A stretch of DNA of 64,000 nt from Suillus spraguei (taxonomy: Eukaryota > Basidiomycota > Agaricomycetes > Boletales > Suillaceae): positions 62,001 through 126,000 of the forward strand of contig JABCPU010000079.1 of assembly GCA_016800925.1 (NCBI GenBank). Direction: 5' to 3'. A program made the translations under genes and the position numbers. Below, one piece after another: positions 1-13,801 of the stretch; the stretch's first letter is position 1; every line of letters begins with the position of its first letter. The notes under the pieces are model-generated. The model made no database searches and was not told the origin of the DNA. It was given only the letters and a program-made list of their open reading frames with translations.

Positions 1-3000
1 ATTATAATGTTTTATTATGGTACCTATTTTCCATGTCCGAACGCCAGATCATATTGCTTGGCTATCTATACTACAACTACTTTCATATTGACAGACCAGA
101 TCTTCGTCGCTTTTGTTTACTTGTGGAGCTGGACAGACAAAAAGGTCCCACTTGTTACGATATTTGGGCGCACGAAGTGTCCTAGAATGGCAAGATCAGA
201 GTCCGCTCGCTTCAGGCTCTTATTGGTTACCAAGCTGCGACAACGAGCATCTATCCGATTATTAATTGATGATCTTGTGCTACCATGTGTACCACTATAC
301 TATTATTTTCACAATTGACTATGTAGTAAGGGAGTTAGGACGATCACCACCTCTGCACTGCAGACTTGTCCCCCGCCACGCCATGTTTCTCACAACTAAT
401 TTTGGTAAAATTTGCGGTCTAACACAAGCTCAGTTAAGTCCTGCCAAAAGCTTTTGATTAGAGCTACTTTCATATCTTCCATTCACAGCTTTTTTCTACT
501 TGTGGAGCTTCAAACGAGTCCCCGCTCGTTACAATATTTGGGCGCACGAAGTGCCCTAAAATGGCTGCTTGTCCGATGCTCTGCCTAACACAATTGTGGT
601 ACTCCTGCCATGCCTTGAAATGCACAAAAAATCATTTAATGAAAGTTTATATACTACAGGGGACGACATGCTACAAGCGAATGTAGTAAAACTTGTTCAG
701 TAACGGAGACATTTTCATGGGTGTGGACAACCATACTTCCAATGGATCATTCTGGGGGTGCGCATTCGACGGTGTATTTCTGCAATCAATGTAACCTTTT
801 ACAGCATTTACGACAACATCCAGAAAAAATTGCCATATGAAGGACACAGATGCGGAGATTTGCACTGTCTCCATGCATCGTTACTCGCGTTAACATATCT
901 AAGTCCAGCCTTCAGCGGAGATGAGCCCCTAGGTCAGGGTTTATCCACATCAAGACATATGCTTGTCTTCATCGCATGACTGCAATTGCGGATCCCGAAA
1001 ACACACTTCTAGATCTTCGGAGGAATTGAGGGGCCTATTGATTACCTATTTACATCGCCAAAGTTTTCATTAACATTGTGTGCTACACTTCGGTACCAAA
1101 TGTGTGTCAGTCCCTCGCTGAGTCATTATATTGAGTATTTTACATCGGTGATCCTGCAATTGATAATATATTAGCTACAAATTTCAATACGACGTAGCAA
1201 AGTCTCCAAAATATTGATTTAAGTTTGGTTCAATCTTATTCGGGTCAGCAATATCTGATGTTCCGTCCATAATGTACAATGATATCTTCGTAATCTAGGG
1301 TCCACCATAATGATGCTCCTTAACGATCTTGACGACGCTAGTCTTAAAAACTCTCATAAAAGTTCCACATCAGACATTTTACCCGCCACAATGATCCAAT
1401 TTACACACAGAGAAGCACAGTATATATACTCCGTTGACCCTGAAACACATCAGCATACCATACATTCTTGTGCCTCACCATTTTTTATGATCTTGTGGCT
1501 GGATCGATCTGAGATGCAAGTTTTTCGGGCGCTGATATGTTGATCCATAGTGTATGATGACATGTGGGTCCGTAACGTGAAGAACGTCATGATGATGCTA
1601 CTCGATGATGCTAGATGGAAGATACTTAAGAGTAGTCAGCATCTCCACCATGCAGTGTACGACCACTGTTAGATACAACAGAGCTGTTGGAACTAAAAGA
1701 AATGCGTCAATTCAGTACAACTTGTAAATGATGGACGCGTTTAAATTCCCAACCATGTCGTCTCCATCCACTAGTGCCATTTTATTCCTGTTAAAATAGT
1801 CAATCACGCAAAATCCAATGCTATGAAAAATATTCAGAAGATTTTCAGATCTATGGAGATGCGGACTCCATCTAGAATCTTCGATAGCACACATAACCAT
1901 GTAACACTAATCAACAATGTTTAACTGCAGTCTCATACATTATCACCCTCGATTATACAGATTACAATATATCAGCCATGTATGTCGCTATACTTGTAAT
2001 CATTCTAGCGCTTATAAATCATTATTTGGTAGGTGTGTGGTGTAGCGCTTAGCACTTGATTGACCACTTCGCGCATACCACGGTGATATAGACACTCGAT
2101 GAATTATTCTGCCTTTAACAAACAAAAATAAAGCATCTTGCCACACACCTTGCACTCAGAATATACATGCAATACAGAGGCAATTGAACGATATGTGGTA
2201 TATTTGTGTGATGGACTGAATACCGGACAGTACGTCAATAGACCAAGGCTTCAGGGTTGCACTGAGTGAGTGATGGACAGAGTTGAGATACGTCTTGGAA
2301 TCACAATAAGTAGGACTGGTCCTCATGAATATCATGAGATCTTATACGTGGGAAATATGTCAACAAGTATACCATAATTGCCTCTACGCAACTACAAATC
2401 AATGTCCGTATTATTTACCATAGGACCTTGCGCCAACACAGAATAAAAACCACATTACTTTATGTATGATAATGATAACTCTTGTCAAATCATAGCGGAA
2501 GTATGAGGCAAGGTGTCTTCTACTTACAATGATATTGAGGACAACTTCTTGGCAAAGTGATCTTTACTGCTGCGGAAAAAGACAAAATTAACAAAGAGGC
2601 ATAGATGCAATGACTCATACTCCTCTCATTTTCCACCTGATAATATGGAGCGCAGTCCTCGTATAATACCAGAACTTATTATCATCCAACATTGCCATAG
2701 CTTGAGGGGCATTCATATCGAGCATGCCGTGTCAGACGTCAAGCATAAGCATACATCATCATGTTAAATTGAACAAAAAATACCAGAGAAGCCCAACCAT
2801 CACACGACACTAATCGAATACATATTTCCGTGCAAGAGAGCGATAGAAATAGTTGTGACTATAGTGCTCCACAACACAGAATCGGAAAAATGCACAAAGC
2901 ACATAGGTAGCTATATGGAATAAACCTATATTTTGGGTAAGCTGTTGTGGTATAGAGTGTTCAACAAACTCACGACAACGCACGACCTTAATTATATATT

Positions 3001-5550
3001 ACACTCCTGTCACACCACCATTTCACTATCAATGATGAGGACTGGTTTTGTGCAGCTGCGAGTAGCCCTTTTGTGGAATTTACCACAAATCCATTCCATC
3101 ATTTGCTGCCGCGCTGCAATTCGTGCACTAGCGAGAGGGACGTAAAGGTAATGTAGATGATTGGTGGACTTATGTCGAAATGTGAATACAACGTGGGTCT
3201 GTATATACCCAGATATGCGGATAACGGTACCCTGGAAGGTCGGTGTAACTGATAGCGAAGATGAAGGGCAAGTCATGCCAACAACCTGGAATGTGTCGCC
3301 AATCCCGATTGCAGCATCTGTGATGCCACAAGGAAACCCATGAAAAATATAGCTGCACACATGCGGTAGTGCATTTGTGTCAAAGATGGGGAGTATATGG
3401 GCACGAACAATTTTTCTTGAATGCATAGATGATGAGTATGGTACGCTGAAGACGATAAATGTACACGTCCGTAGCGGTGCTGATATTTGAGAGAGGACAA
3501 ATACAAGATGATTCGCTGAATAAATCCTCATCTAGCTCATCTCAGAGGCAAATTTTGCTAGGAACTCGGACATATTAAGCTACTGACACGCACGGAAGGT
3601 CTCACTAGCTACATACAGAATTAAGATATATAAACATTGCCGTAAATGCTACTGGTTGCGATGGTACAATTAAAATAAAGTGTACACATAACGCCAAAGT
3701 TAATGGCAGGTAGAAGAAAACCAATGGCGGCATTCAAGCTACACTTTAATGCCTAATTGCACCAAGTGTTGAAGACGCCCTATCGAACTTGATCACACAC
3801 CCGCTCAATATATTCATTTATATTCAATATAGAATCCCTGTTTCTTCACGGCGATGTATTCCATCAATCATTATCTTTCTTTTACGACACCAGTCTCCAT
3901 TTATACATTAATTTTGCCCGTCTTATATATTAAAATGGTATGAAAACTGCTCTTGACTTTATCTCTAAATCAGTATTATTGCTATTCCCTTCATTCATTT
4001 CCTTAGGCATGCTGTCATCCTCAGTAATAATATGATACGGTGTACTTCTTTTTCTGTAATATACATGGATCTATATTGCAACCTTACCTTGTGTCCTAAC
4101 TAGAAATTGGTTCGTTCACATGTATACCTCCCAAATCTCAGTGGCCGCATACTTTTTACTCTGATTAGCCTTACCAGCAATTTAGCGTTTTTGGCCATAT
4201 CTGTCAATTGCAATTTTTATTGTTATCAAATATCACTACAATCACGACGCAGCTTGTCCAATATTTTTGATATTACACAATACCGTTCCACATGTCATGG
4301 GTGCCGTCAGCAAATTATATGTCTGTATCTCCCGTCCATGACCTGTATTCTTCTAAAGGTGCACCATTTTTTTTGCCGGGTCCATCAGCATACCTGAGGA
4401 ATATAAAGTGGGGCTTGGGCATGCAACTCAGGTGGTTGCCAGTAACAACTTATCCATCGTTTACCCTTGAATATTAAACGAAATTCATACATCGCCAACT
4501 GCATCATCTAGTGCCTCTATGGGCGTTCCGTCACCCATGTTGCATTTACACTCCAATGCATATCAACCACATCAATGCCAACCGTTTACGCCCCACTGCT
4601 TTTTCATACCTCTCCATTCACCAGCGACCCTTCGGATCACTTGTTACATTGATCACATTTTTTTGCGGTGCACATCGCTCAATCATGACTCTGGAAAATA
4701 CAAAGCCAATGCAATCTAATAGTAAGAATGTGCAGGAGCTAGAACAGAAAAAAAAGCGAGCTATTTATAACCTTTCAGGACACATATCACTTGGAAAATG
4801 TGCTGCAAGAATGACATGATTATGATAATCATATCTGCTCTTGACTACCGCAGTGTCTAACATATCTGCAGCCATATCATCAACGCCAATGAGCCACCGG
4901 ATGTGATCTTGCGCGGTTTTGATGTTTTTCTTGTTCTGTAGATCCCACGTCATCCAAAACAATCCGCACTGCCTATTCTGGGTCTTCGTGATGGACACCT
5001 ATAGTACAGAACACACTAAAGCTTGCAACTAATGCTTTGTACCGGCGGGGTGGTGAATACACTGCATAGTACGTTAATGGAAATGATGTCACTGCACTGA
5101 CCAACATATTTCATGTTATAACAGACTCTTCAACAGTATGCCATCGTTATGTCGTTAGTGCGACATACTAAATAATGTCCCCGCTTTGAATTCAAATCAG
5201 TGACGTCGCCGCGTTTATGCAGATATTATGTTTATCAACCCACTCTTCATACTTCAGCAATTGGATTCAGGCATACCCACTGTTGATGCAAGCTGCTTTG
5301 ACTTACAACCTTGAACCGTCATGGACCGATCTAATTCATGTGCCAACATTATATTTACAAGGACTCCATCTTACGATCATCAAGCAGCTTTTTGCACAGC
5401 TGAACCCAGTTTTTTCTCTCCTTGCCTACCATATCTAAGAGCCATGCCATATACTATTGCCTGCTCTCCACCTCCGCCTTGAGCTGATTGACTCTGTCTT
5501 CAAGCATGTCCAAAGCGTCTTATTGTAATGTTTGTCTTTCTCTTCATCCG
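1..5550. other. AT-rich region without recognisable genes
   Basis: No open reading frame here looks like a real protein. The longest (minus strand, about 3010-3531, 173 codons) has no recognisable domain and no splice pattern extending it. The base composition is clearly richer in A and T than in the gene-bearing middle of the window. Apart from a degenerate direct repeat near the left end, I see nothing assignable. It is probably old, decayed intergenic or transposon DNA. Confidence 0.6.
75..570. repeat. Degenerate direct repeat, two copies ~380 bp apart
   Basis: Positions about 75-195 and 463-570 share a recognisable block. Each starts with a 'ctactttcatat' motif, is followed by 'acttgtggagct', and ends in an almost identical 'atatttgggcgcacgaagtg' segment and 'aatggc'. 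The copies differ by substitutions and small gaps. They could be remnants of a tandem array or of a transposon terminal region extending beyond the left edge. No coding function is visible. Confidence 0.55.
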
Positions 5551-5559
5551 TAATATAAT

Positions 5560-7556
5560 TGTGCATGCAGGATTGACATAGACAGGACACCCACAGGAAG
5601 GAGGTGACAGGGTGACGCCTCTCACCTAATCTGAATAAACAAGCGTGATGGAATGATGCCAACACACCGGACCGCGATTAAGTAATGCCTTTATGTCTAA
5701 ATAAGAAATCACCACTTGGAAACCCATACGGGAGCAACTCGGACAGCTCGACGCCCACAAATCGAACGTAATGCGTCAAAATATCGAATATAGAAGCATA
5801 AAAAGATGCTTGCGGAAGTGACATGCACAAGGTGATAACAGGGGGATGCTGATGTGTGCAAAAGCAACGAAACCACATGAGAGAAATAAAATATTACAGC
5901 GCCAAAAGGAAATAATGATCGATGAGAAAAGAAGAAAGGTAACAGACGGCTACTCAGACCCTCACTAAGAGAAAATAATGGTGGATGACAAAGGGAAAAA
6001 AAAATATGAATAACCACTCACAGCGTTTACAAGAAGTGATGCTGCATTCACACAAGGAAGAAAAGAGATACATGGAAAAAAGAAATAGTAATGGTAACAC
6101 AGCCAAGAATGACAGACAGAAAAACGCAAGGGTGACGGACAGCCACTTACATAACCACATACCTTATGTGGGGAGGGTGGCATGGTGATGCTTAAAAATA
6201 AAAAGGTGACAGCCAAGAGAAAATAATGCCATACGGGAAAACACTGAGGGTGACGGGGTGATGCTTGGAAAAGGAAAGGTGACGGTGACACAGCCAAGAA
6301 GAATGAATTGCCCATGGGAAAAAGGAGAGGGTGATGGACATAACCAGATACCTTATGTGGAGAGGGTGATGGGTGACGCTTGAAAGGGGAAAGGTGACCA
6401 TAATACAGCCAACAGAAATAATGGCAGTTGGGAAAAAAGGGAGGGTGACGGCCACTTACATGACCAAAAGGCATATGTGGACAGGGTGATGGAATGAAAC
6501 TTAAAGAGAAAAAGGTGACGCTTGAAAGGTAAAAGGTGATGAGGATACAGCCAAGAGAGAAAAAATATGGCATATGGGAAAAAATATGAGGGTGACGGAC
6601 AGCCACTCACATAACCAGATACCCATATGGGAGGGTGACGGGTTGACACTTACAGGGGTGCACCTGCAAAGGTGACGCTTGAAAGGGAAAAGGTGACGCT
6701 TGAGAGGGAAAAGGTGACGCTTGAGAGGGAAAAGGTGACGCTTGAGAGGGAAAAGGTGACGCTTGAACGGTCAAAGGTGACAATGATACAGCCAAGAGAG
6801 AAAAAATGGCATCTGGGCAAAAAATATGAGGGTGACGGACAGCCACTCACAGAACCAGATATCTGATATGGGAGGGTGACGGGGTGACGCTTACAGGAGT
6901 GCACCTGCACAGGTGACACTTGAAAGGGAAAAGGTGACGCTTGAAAGGGAAAAGGTGACGCTTGAACGGTCAAAGGTGATGATGATACAGCCAAGAAATA
7001 AAAAAATGGCATCTGGGCAAAAAATATGAGGGTGACGGACAGCCACTCACAGAACCAGATATCTGATATGGGAGGGTGACGGGGTGACGCTTACAGGAGT
7101 GCACCTGCACAGGTGACACTTGAAAGGGAAAAGGTGACGCTTGAAAGGGAAAAGGTGACGCTTGAAAGGGAAAAGGTGACGCTTGAACGGTCAAAGGTGA
7201 TGATGATACAGCCAAGAAATAAAAAAATGGCATCTGGGCAAAAAATATGAGGGTGACGGACAGCCACTCACAGAACCAGATATCTGATATGGGAGGGTGA
7301 CGGGGTGACGCTTACAGGAGTGCACCTGCACAGGTGACGCTTGAAAGGGAAAAGGTGACGCTTGAAAGGGAAAAGGTGACGCTTGAAAGGGAAAAGGTGA
7401 CGCTTAAAAGGTGAAAGGTGACGATGATACAGCCAAGAGAGAAAAAAATGGCATATGGGAAAAAAATATGAGGGTGACGGACAGCCACTTACATAACCAG
7501 ATACCTTATATGGGAGGGTGACGGGGTGACGCTTACAGGGGTGCGCCTGCAAAACC
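5560..7556. repeat. Higher-order minisatellite (21-bp unit within ~200-240 bp units)
   Basis: The core unit is a 21-mer 'aggtgacgcttgaaagggaaa', repeated two to five times per block. Each block is followed by a conserved spacer carrying 'acagccaag', an A-rich stretch, 'ggtgacggacagccactcac' and 'ccagatatctgatatggg'. The spacer landmark ggtgacggac recurs at 6591, 6831, 7031, 7252 and 7473, so the higher-order period is 200-240 bp. Adjacent periods differ by about one 21-bp unit, which indicates copy-number slippage. More degenerate copies extend leftward to about 5.6 kb (for example at 6131). Long apparent reading frames through the array (Ser-Pro-Phe-Gln repeats) are by-products, because 21 is a multiple of three. 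Confidence 0.93.
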
Positions 7557-7565
7557 AAATATATA

Positions 7566-7807
7566 GGCCAGAAACCTTCAGTTCTTTAGCTGTCTAAATA
7601 AATTCAAATCAAAAAGTTGTGTAGAGTATGCGAGGCGACTTACCTGGTCGCATTAAAACCCATCTGCAAGATGTCCTGGTCGTCCTTATTGAACATGCGC
7701 AGGAAGCTTTGCTTGAGAATCGACGTGGCAAACGAATAAAATGGGATGATGACGCCGTTCGTCGAGTTGGGTAATGACTTCATCTCCAGCAAGCCCACTT
7801 GATCCAT
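7566..7807 (-). pseudogene. Duplicated SEC23 gene fragment
   Basis: This 242-bp stretch is almost identical to 12461-12711, which is an exon-intron-exon piece of the SEC23 pseudogene downstream. It carries the same intron, the same start of the next exon, and the residues encoding part of the Sec23 trunk region ([15 protein letters not shown]). The copy has lost about 10 bp at the splice donor and has several substitutions. It ends abruptly where the dispersed minisatellite element begins, whereas the 12.7-kb copy continues into more SEC23 sequence. It is non-functional. Confidence 0.9.
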
Positions 7808-8150
7808 TGAGAGCAGGGACGGGGACGGTTGCCTTTTGAGAGCAGGGACGCTTTCCTTTTGAGAGCAGGGACGGGGACGGTTGCCTTTTGAGAGCAGGGA
7901 CGCTTTCCTTTTGCGAGCGGGGACGCTTTCCTTTTGAGAGCAGGGACGGGGACGCTTTCCTTTTGAGAGCAGGGACGCTTTCCTTTTGAGAGCAGGGACG
8001 CAGGGACGATGATGTAAGGAATTTTCATTTTAAAAAAAAAATTGGCGGATGGGAAATAAGAAGCAGGGACGCTTGCCTTTAAAGGCAGGAGCAGGGACGG
8101 GGACGGCTAGACCCCTGCAGCCGGAGAAACAGATAGATAGTCCCAGAGCA
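7808..8150. mobile_element. Dispersed minisatellite-bearing element, copy 1
   Basis: The stretch begins with repeats of 'gagagcagggacg' plus 'ctttcctttt' (about 23 bp, with longer variants). It then runs into a conserved tail: 'gatgtaaggaattttcat', an A-rich tract, 'ggcggatgggaaataagaag', 'gcctttaaaggcagg', and a last part ending near 'agatagatag'. The same order of parts, in the same orientation, recurs at 20601-20890. Both copies interrupt coding-derived sequence. No reading frame or terminal inverted repeat is visible, so it is best described as a short non-autonomous repeat family of unknown class. Confidence 0.7.
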
Positions 8151-9386
8151 TTTCAAGCCTGTGGGAATCTAAATATGGAAGTTTGCCTGGTACCCCCCAC
8201 AAAGATCGATTTTTCTAGGCTTCCCATGACTTGCCTATCCTTCAAACTCATTTTTCCTGGGGACTATTAACATCCCTGAAGATGATAGTGAAGCCCGTTT
8301 GTCCAGGAAAAATCGTGTTCTTGAGATATACAAGGTCCTCCTCCCTCCTCCAACCTCATATATGATGCTGTACTTCCATTTGACCTAAGGCCGATACTGT
8401 AAATGATGTTCCTAGTGTTTTTAAGGCCTACAAATCGATTGGTGATGGTTTCAGACTCTCTGGAAGTCGTTAATATTGAGATTTGTGTTATGAGCGAAAA
8501 TAGCAGTATTTTGCCTATATCTCCATATCCAAACCGCCATTTTCTTTAATTCTTGGCTCATATCGTTCCTGAATATACCCTCTATGATATGTACCAGCCC
8601 AGAAAGAGATATTTTTTTCGAAGTTTGAAACCTATTTCTGTTTTGACCATATAAGTGGCTTGCCTAGTGCTAGACGCGTTCAAGGCTACCACCAAGGACA
8701 GTACCAGTCGTCTCAAGGCTCATCGTCGTCGCAGCAGAGTGATTCCAGCTACCCTTATGAACCCAAAGGCAAGGGCAGGATGTGAGTGCGCCAGTGCCTC
8801 AGGCCCATGATCTCGTACTTCTGCATGTGTGTGGGGTCCTCTACGCATATTCTTTATCCATTTATTTTTGGTTTCTTCTCTCAAGCTTGATCGTAATGCG
8901 CACTTCTCCATGCCCTAATGAATTTCCTTGACGTTGTTTCCTTCCTTTTTTTCAATGCTACGGCTTTCCGCTTGTTTTTCTCTTCATTCCTGCTCGATGA
9001 TATGGTATTGGTCTCACTGCAATGTTTGCGTTCACGTACTCACGACCGCATCTACTTACATTCCTGCAATTCACTATCGTCCATGCATCAATAATCACAT
9101 ATTTTCTGCCTCACAAACTGTATCCCAAGTCCCCATCATTGCTCCAATATATATCTATATCCAAAGATTTTCGTGTGCCGAGGCTTCTCAATCCCTCACC
9201 ATCATTGGCAACAGAAATCGACTCGCACATCTCATGCACATCAATAACAGACAAATCTATGGAACAACAATGCCCCTTGATAGAGATATGTATGTATGAT
9301 AAAGTGTCCAACGCTACGAAGACTTTAAAAAAAGGCCGCCACCAGTTAGGTTTGACGATGGACCGGGAAGCACCGGGTGTAGTACC
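8151..9386. other. Intergenic stretch with a possible exon relic
   Basis: Mostly without recognisable content. At about 8663-8782 on the plus strand there is a short coding-like run that follows a good acceptor (ttgcctag). It encodes a Gln/Ser-rich tail ending in YPYEPKGKGRM and a stop codon, and may be the last exon of a lost gene. No upstream exons could be identified. The remainder, up to the stop codon of the amidase relic at 9387, shows nothing assignable. Confidence 0.35.
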
Positions 9387-11540
9387 TCAGATCGACACGG
9401 TCTTGATAGGTTCCCAACTGCCCGGACCGAATCCTCTAGGTCCCAATGCCGCATCAACAACATGCATCATCGCGAGGACTTTCTCATCCTCCCATTTCTT
9501 ACCCACAAGCTGAACACCAACGGGTATGCCCTCCATCGCTTTGGGATCATAAACAGGATTCTTGCCCAAGTACATACGGGTCTCGAACATTTTCGATCGG
9601 CCTGAGGCGCCTACTACAAAATCTGTTGACAGGTTGTCGGTATCTGGATTGACGCGCGTCACTGGTATGGTGCCGACAGGAGAATCGATAATGTTGTACG
9701 TAATGGTAGCGGCTGCGAGCACGGACAAGTATGTCACACCCCTGGAGATTATGAGCTTCACAACCGAGAAGGAAGGTGCGGAAACTTACCCGTGAGGTAT
9801 CACTGGAAGGGACTGCACAGGTGCGATGATTCCATCGAAACCGTATTTGTCCCATACCTGGGGGTATTAACAAAGGAAAGTCCCTGGATGTCAATACGCT
9901 TATCTGTTCATACCACGTAGCGGCAACCTTATTCCGTTGGTCAGTGAAATCCGTGAATTCCAAAACAGACTTCTCCCGTGCCAACGAGAAGAAACGCGGG
10001 AAGAGGGAGTCGCCCAAGAACGTCTTGGCGATCCAACAAGCCAGCTTACGAACGAAGGACGGTAATCTGGGACCCAAGGTGACCAAGAATAAACTGTCCT
10101 CCTGCAAGTCGGGTTGTGTAAGATATAGACGGCATATCTTTGATTTAAACTAGCCATAGGGTCTGAATCAAGATGTGACAGCATCCATCTTCTTATAACC
10201 ATTGGATGATGCGAGTCCCAGGAACACCTCCATCGCACTTGTGTCTTGATAAATTGTCAGGACGGAGAATGAGGAGAGGTATAGATAGCGTACTCAAAGG
10301 AGATGTAAACTCAATACATTCATGTCCCTGCTTCCTGAGTGCTGAGACTGTCTCCAGTACTGCTCGTTTGCATGCAGGTGACGATTCCATCATGCCATCT
10401 ATAAGGAACCTATAAGCAGCAAATCACGACGTTCCACATATATCATAGTACCTGACAGGTAATAGCCAAAGCGAAGCTTGGAAGGGAGCTCGACAGCGTG
10501 GTACGGCATGGGAACATTCTGGTGAGACGAGTCCTTTTTGGCCAAAGATAGTTTTGCAGAACAATTCACAGTCCTGAACAGACCTAGAAAATAGTCAAGA
10601 ATGAGCCAAGTGATGCAGGTAGCGACTAACCGCGTTAATGACCCATGAGAAGATCGAATTACTTCGAATCCAGGCCGGACGGCTGTAAGACAAAGCCAGT
10701 TATCGTCTTAGTTGGAAGAATCGAGAACATCACCTTCCTTGTGTACCAATAGAACTAACACGTTCAGCCGTTGGCTTCAAAGAGTACACACCGCAATACG
10801 ATGCTGGGATGCGCAAGCTTCCTCCGATATCAGAACCGATGCCCGAGGCGGATCCGTCCATGGCAAGCAAAGCTCCCTCTAGTGCCAGACGTTGTTATTT
10901 ACTAAGATATTCGCAAGCATATGACGAACCTCCACCAGAGCTGCCTCCGCATGTATACTTGTTGTTCCATGGGTTTGTCGTGCGACCCCAGAGAGGATTA
11001 GAGCATTCGAACGCGAGCATTGTCTGCGGTACATTGGTCTTCACGAAGATGATGGCACCAGCAGCTCTGAGTTGAGCAACGACCTACAAGTAATGATAGA
11101 GAGAATGGGTGAATGTGATAATAAGGACATGCGCAAGCGTCTTTTTTGCCTGGGTTGTTGGCCCATGCTGTGAACCCAATGGTCGCGTCGTATCCCTCGA
11201 TCTGGTCTACAGCAAAGTTCAAAAACGTATCGGTCGCACATGGAGCGATGTACAATTATCTTTGACGCTGACTGGAACACCATAAAAAGGTCCCCGCAGT
11301 GTCTTTGTGCTCGCAAACTCTGCATCAAGCTCCTTTGCTTGCTTTCGGGCGTCCTCATATAGGACTGTGAAAGGTGTTAGGATGGAAATACCAGAAGAGA
11401 ATTGGCGAATCTACTCCCCTTCTGTAAGACAGTTTACCTTGGCCTGAGCTATAGCAGAACGCGCAATGTATGCCTCAAGGACTTCGGAAGACGTCCATTC
11501 TCCTTTAGCTATCCTTTGCACAATTTCACTAGCTACAGAG
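9387..11540 (-). pseudogene. Amidase / fatty-acid-amide-hydrolase-like gene, 5'-truncated and damaged
   Basis: The spliced sequence matches the amidase-signature family, which hydrolyses amides through a Ser-cisSer-Lys triad. In order, one can see an N-terminal helix (EIVQRIAKGEWTSSEVLEAY), the catalytic lysine context (GVPVSVKDN), the GGSSGG signature split by an intron, then [12 protein letters not shown] with the nucleophilic serine. The C-terminal part (DSPVGTIPVTRV, GIPVGVQLVGKKWEDEKVLAMM) ends at 9387. At least seven short introns are present. The true N-terminus is missing: upstream sequence switches directly to SEC23 at about 11540. A 4-bp duplication-type frameshift lies after MEVFLGLASSNGYKKM (near 10190). 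It is the last member of a five-gene fragment mosaic. Most residues are conserved, so the decay is recent. Confidence 0.82.
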
Positions 11541-11541
11541 G

Positions 11542-12925
<1,384 letters not shown>

Positions 12926-12929
12926 TCAA

Positions 12930-13801
12930 CCTTACCTTGATTGTAAATTCTCCAACATCCAATTTCGTCAAGATAGTGCATAGTAGACTGATAATCTCAG
13001 CATCTGGGATCATTGGGTCCCATGCACCTGTAATATCCAAATCCTGTGACAAATTATACGAAATACCCCAGGGAAAGTGAGAAAACGCGTACTGCTCGTG
13101 AGAACTCGCGCATTCAGCCTTTTGACATCACAGGGTTGTCTCTCCTATAGACCTTGCCGACTTGCCAAATTTCGCTTGGACAGTAGCACCAGCCATAGCT
13201 AGATACCGTGCCAAGGGAACGATGTGATCGTACCGAAGAGCAAGTTGCTCGCCCCCCTGGTCCATCAAGTCAAAAATGAGTTTCTGGTCCTCGCCGTACT
13301 TTCCGGCAAGCACGTCCTTGCGTTCAAATACAGGTGTGTCGAGGGCGCTCCCACCATAGGACGTAAATACATCCTTAACGATACGCTCAACATGCTACCG
13401 GCAAAACGTTCTCCGCTGCGCCGTAATCGCGTGTGCCCTATGCAGCCTACTTGAGTACCCCTCAGAAGTGTATGATTGCAGTGCGCATTCGAACACACCT
13501 TTGCAGTTTTGAGGAGTAGTCGTTCCTTCTTCTTCCCAGCATCCTTGCTCCCGCCTGCGCTATTCATCGCAGCCATTGATTTCTTCAATTCACCAAGTCT
13601 CTTCTTGACAGCGTCTATACTGGCCGGATCAGTATTTTGTAGTCGGAGATCGTTCAGTGCACCTGTTGCCTGTGCAATTTCAGCAGTGAGCGAATCTGAG
13701 ACTTCAGTTGTCATTGTACGCGTCCCAATAGATTTTGGTATCAGAGTGCAAAAGTTGGTGGTCAATCGATATGATCTACAAAAAGCACGACCAGAGAACA
13801 T
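12930..13801 (-). pseudogene. HTS1: Histidyl-tRNA synthetase N-terminal fragment, disabled
   Basis: Class II aminoacyl-tRNA synthetase that charges tRNA-His. The fragment starts with a basic presequence (MFSGRAFCRSYRL, ATG at 13801). A second in-frame methionine (MTTEVSDSL, 13714) follows, the arrangement expected of a gene encoding both mitochondrial and cytosolic forms. After an intron the class II motif region follows: [81 protein letters not shown] and [17 protein letters not shown]. The sequence stops after VGEFTIK and switches to SEC23. Frameshifts are needed near 13400 and 13170. In-frame stops occur at 13395-13397 and after MSKG. The active-site C-terminal half and anticodon-binding domain are missing. 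Confidence 0.92.

Noticed and set aside
3010..3531. 173-codon minus-strand frame in the AT-rich left part
   Set aside because: No motif, no plausible splice partners and an overlapping plus-strand frame of similar quality. Length alone is not enough.
5965..7558. Long minus-strand reading frames with Ser-Pro-Phe-Gln repeats
   Set aside because: They run through the 21-bp minisatellite, whose period is a multiple of three. No start context, introns or domain support a gene.
7808..8110. CRISPR-like appearance of the 'gagcagggacg' array
   Set aside because: The repeats are nearly contiguous with no unique spacers of constant length, and the genome is eukaryotic. It is a minisatellite.
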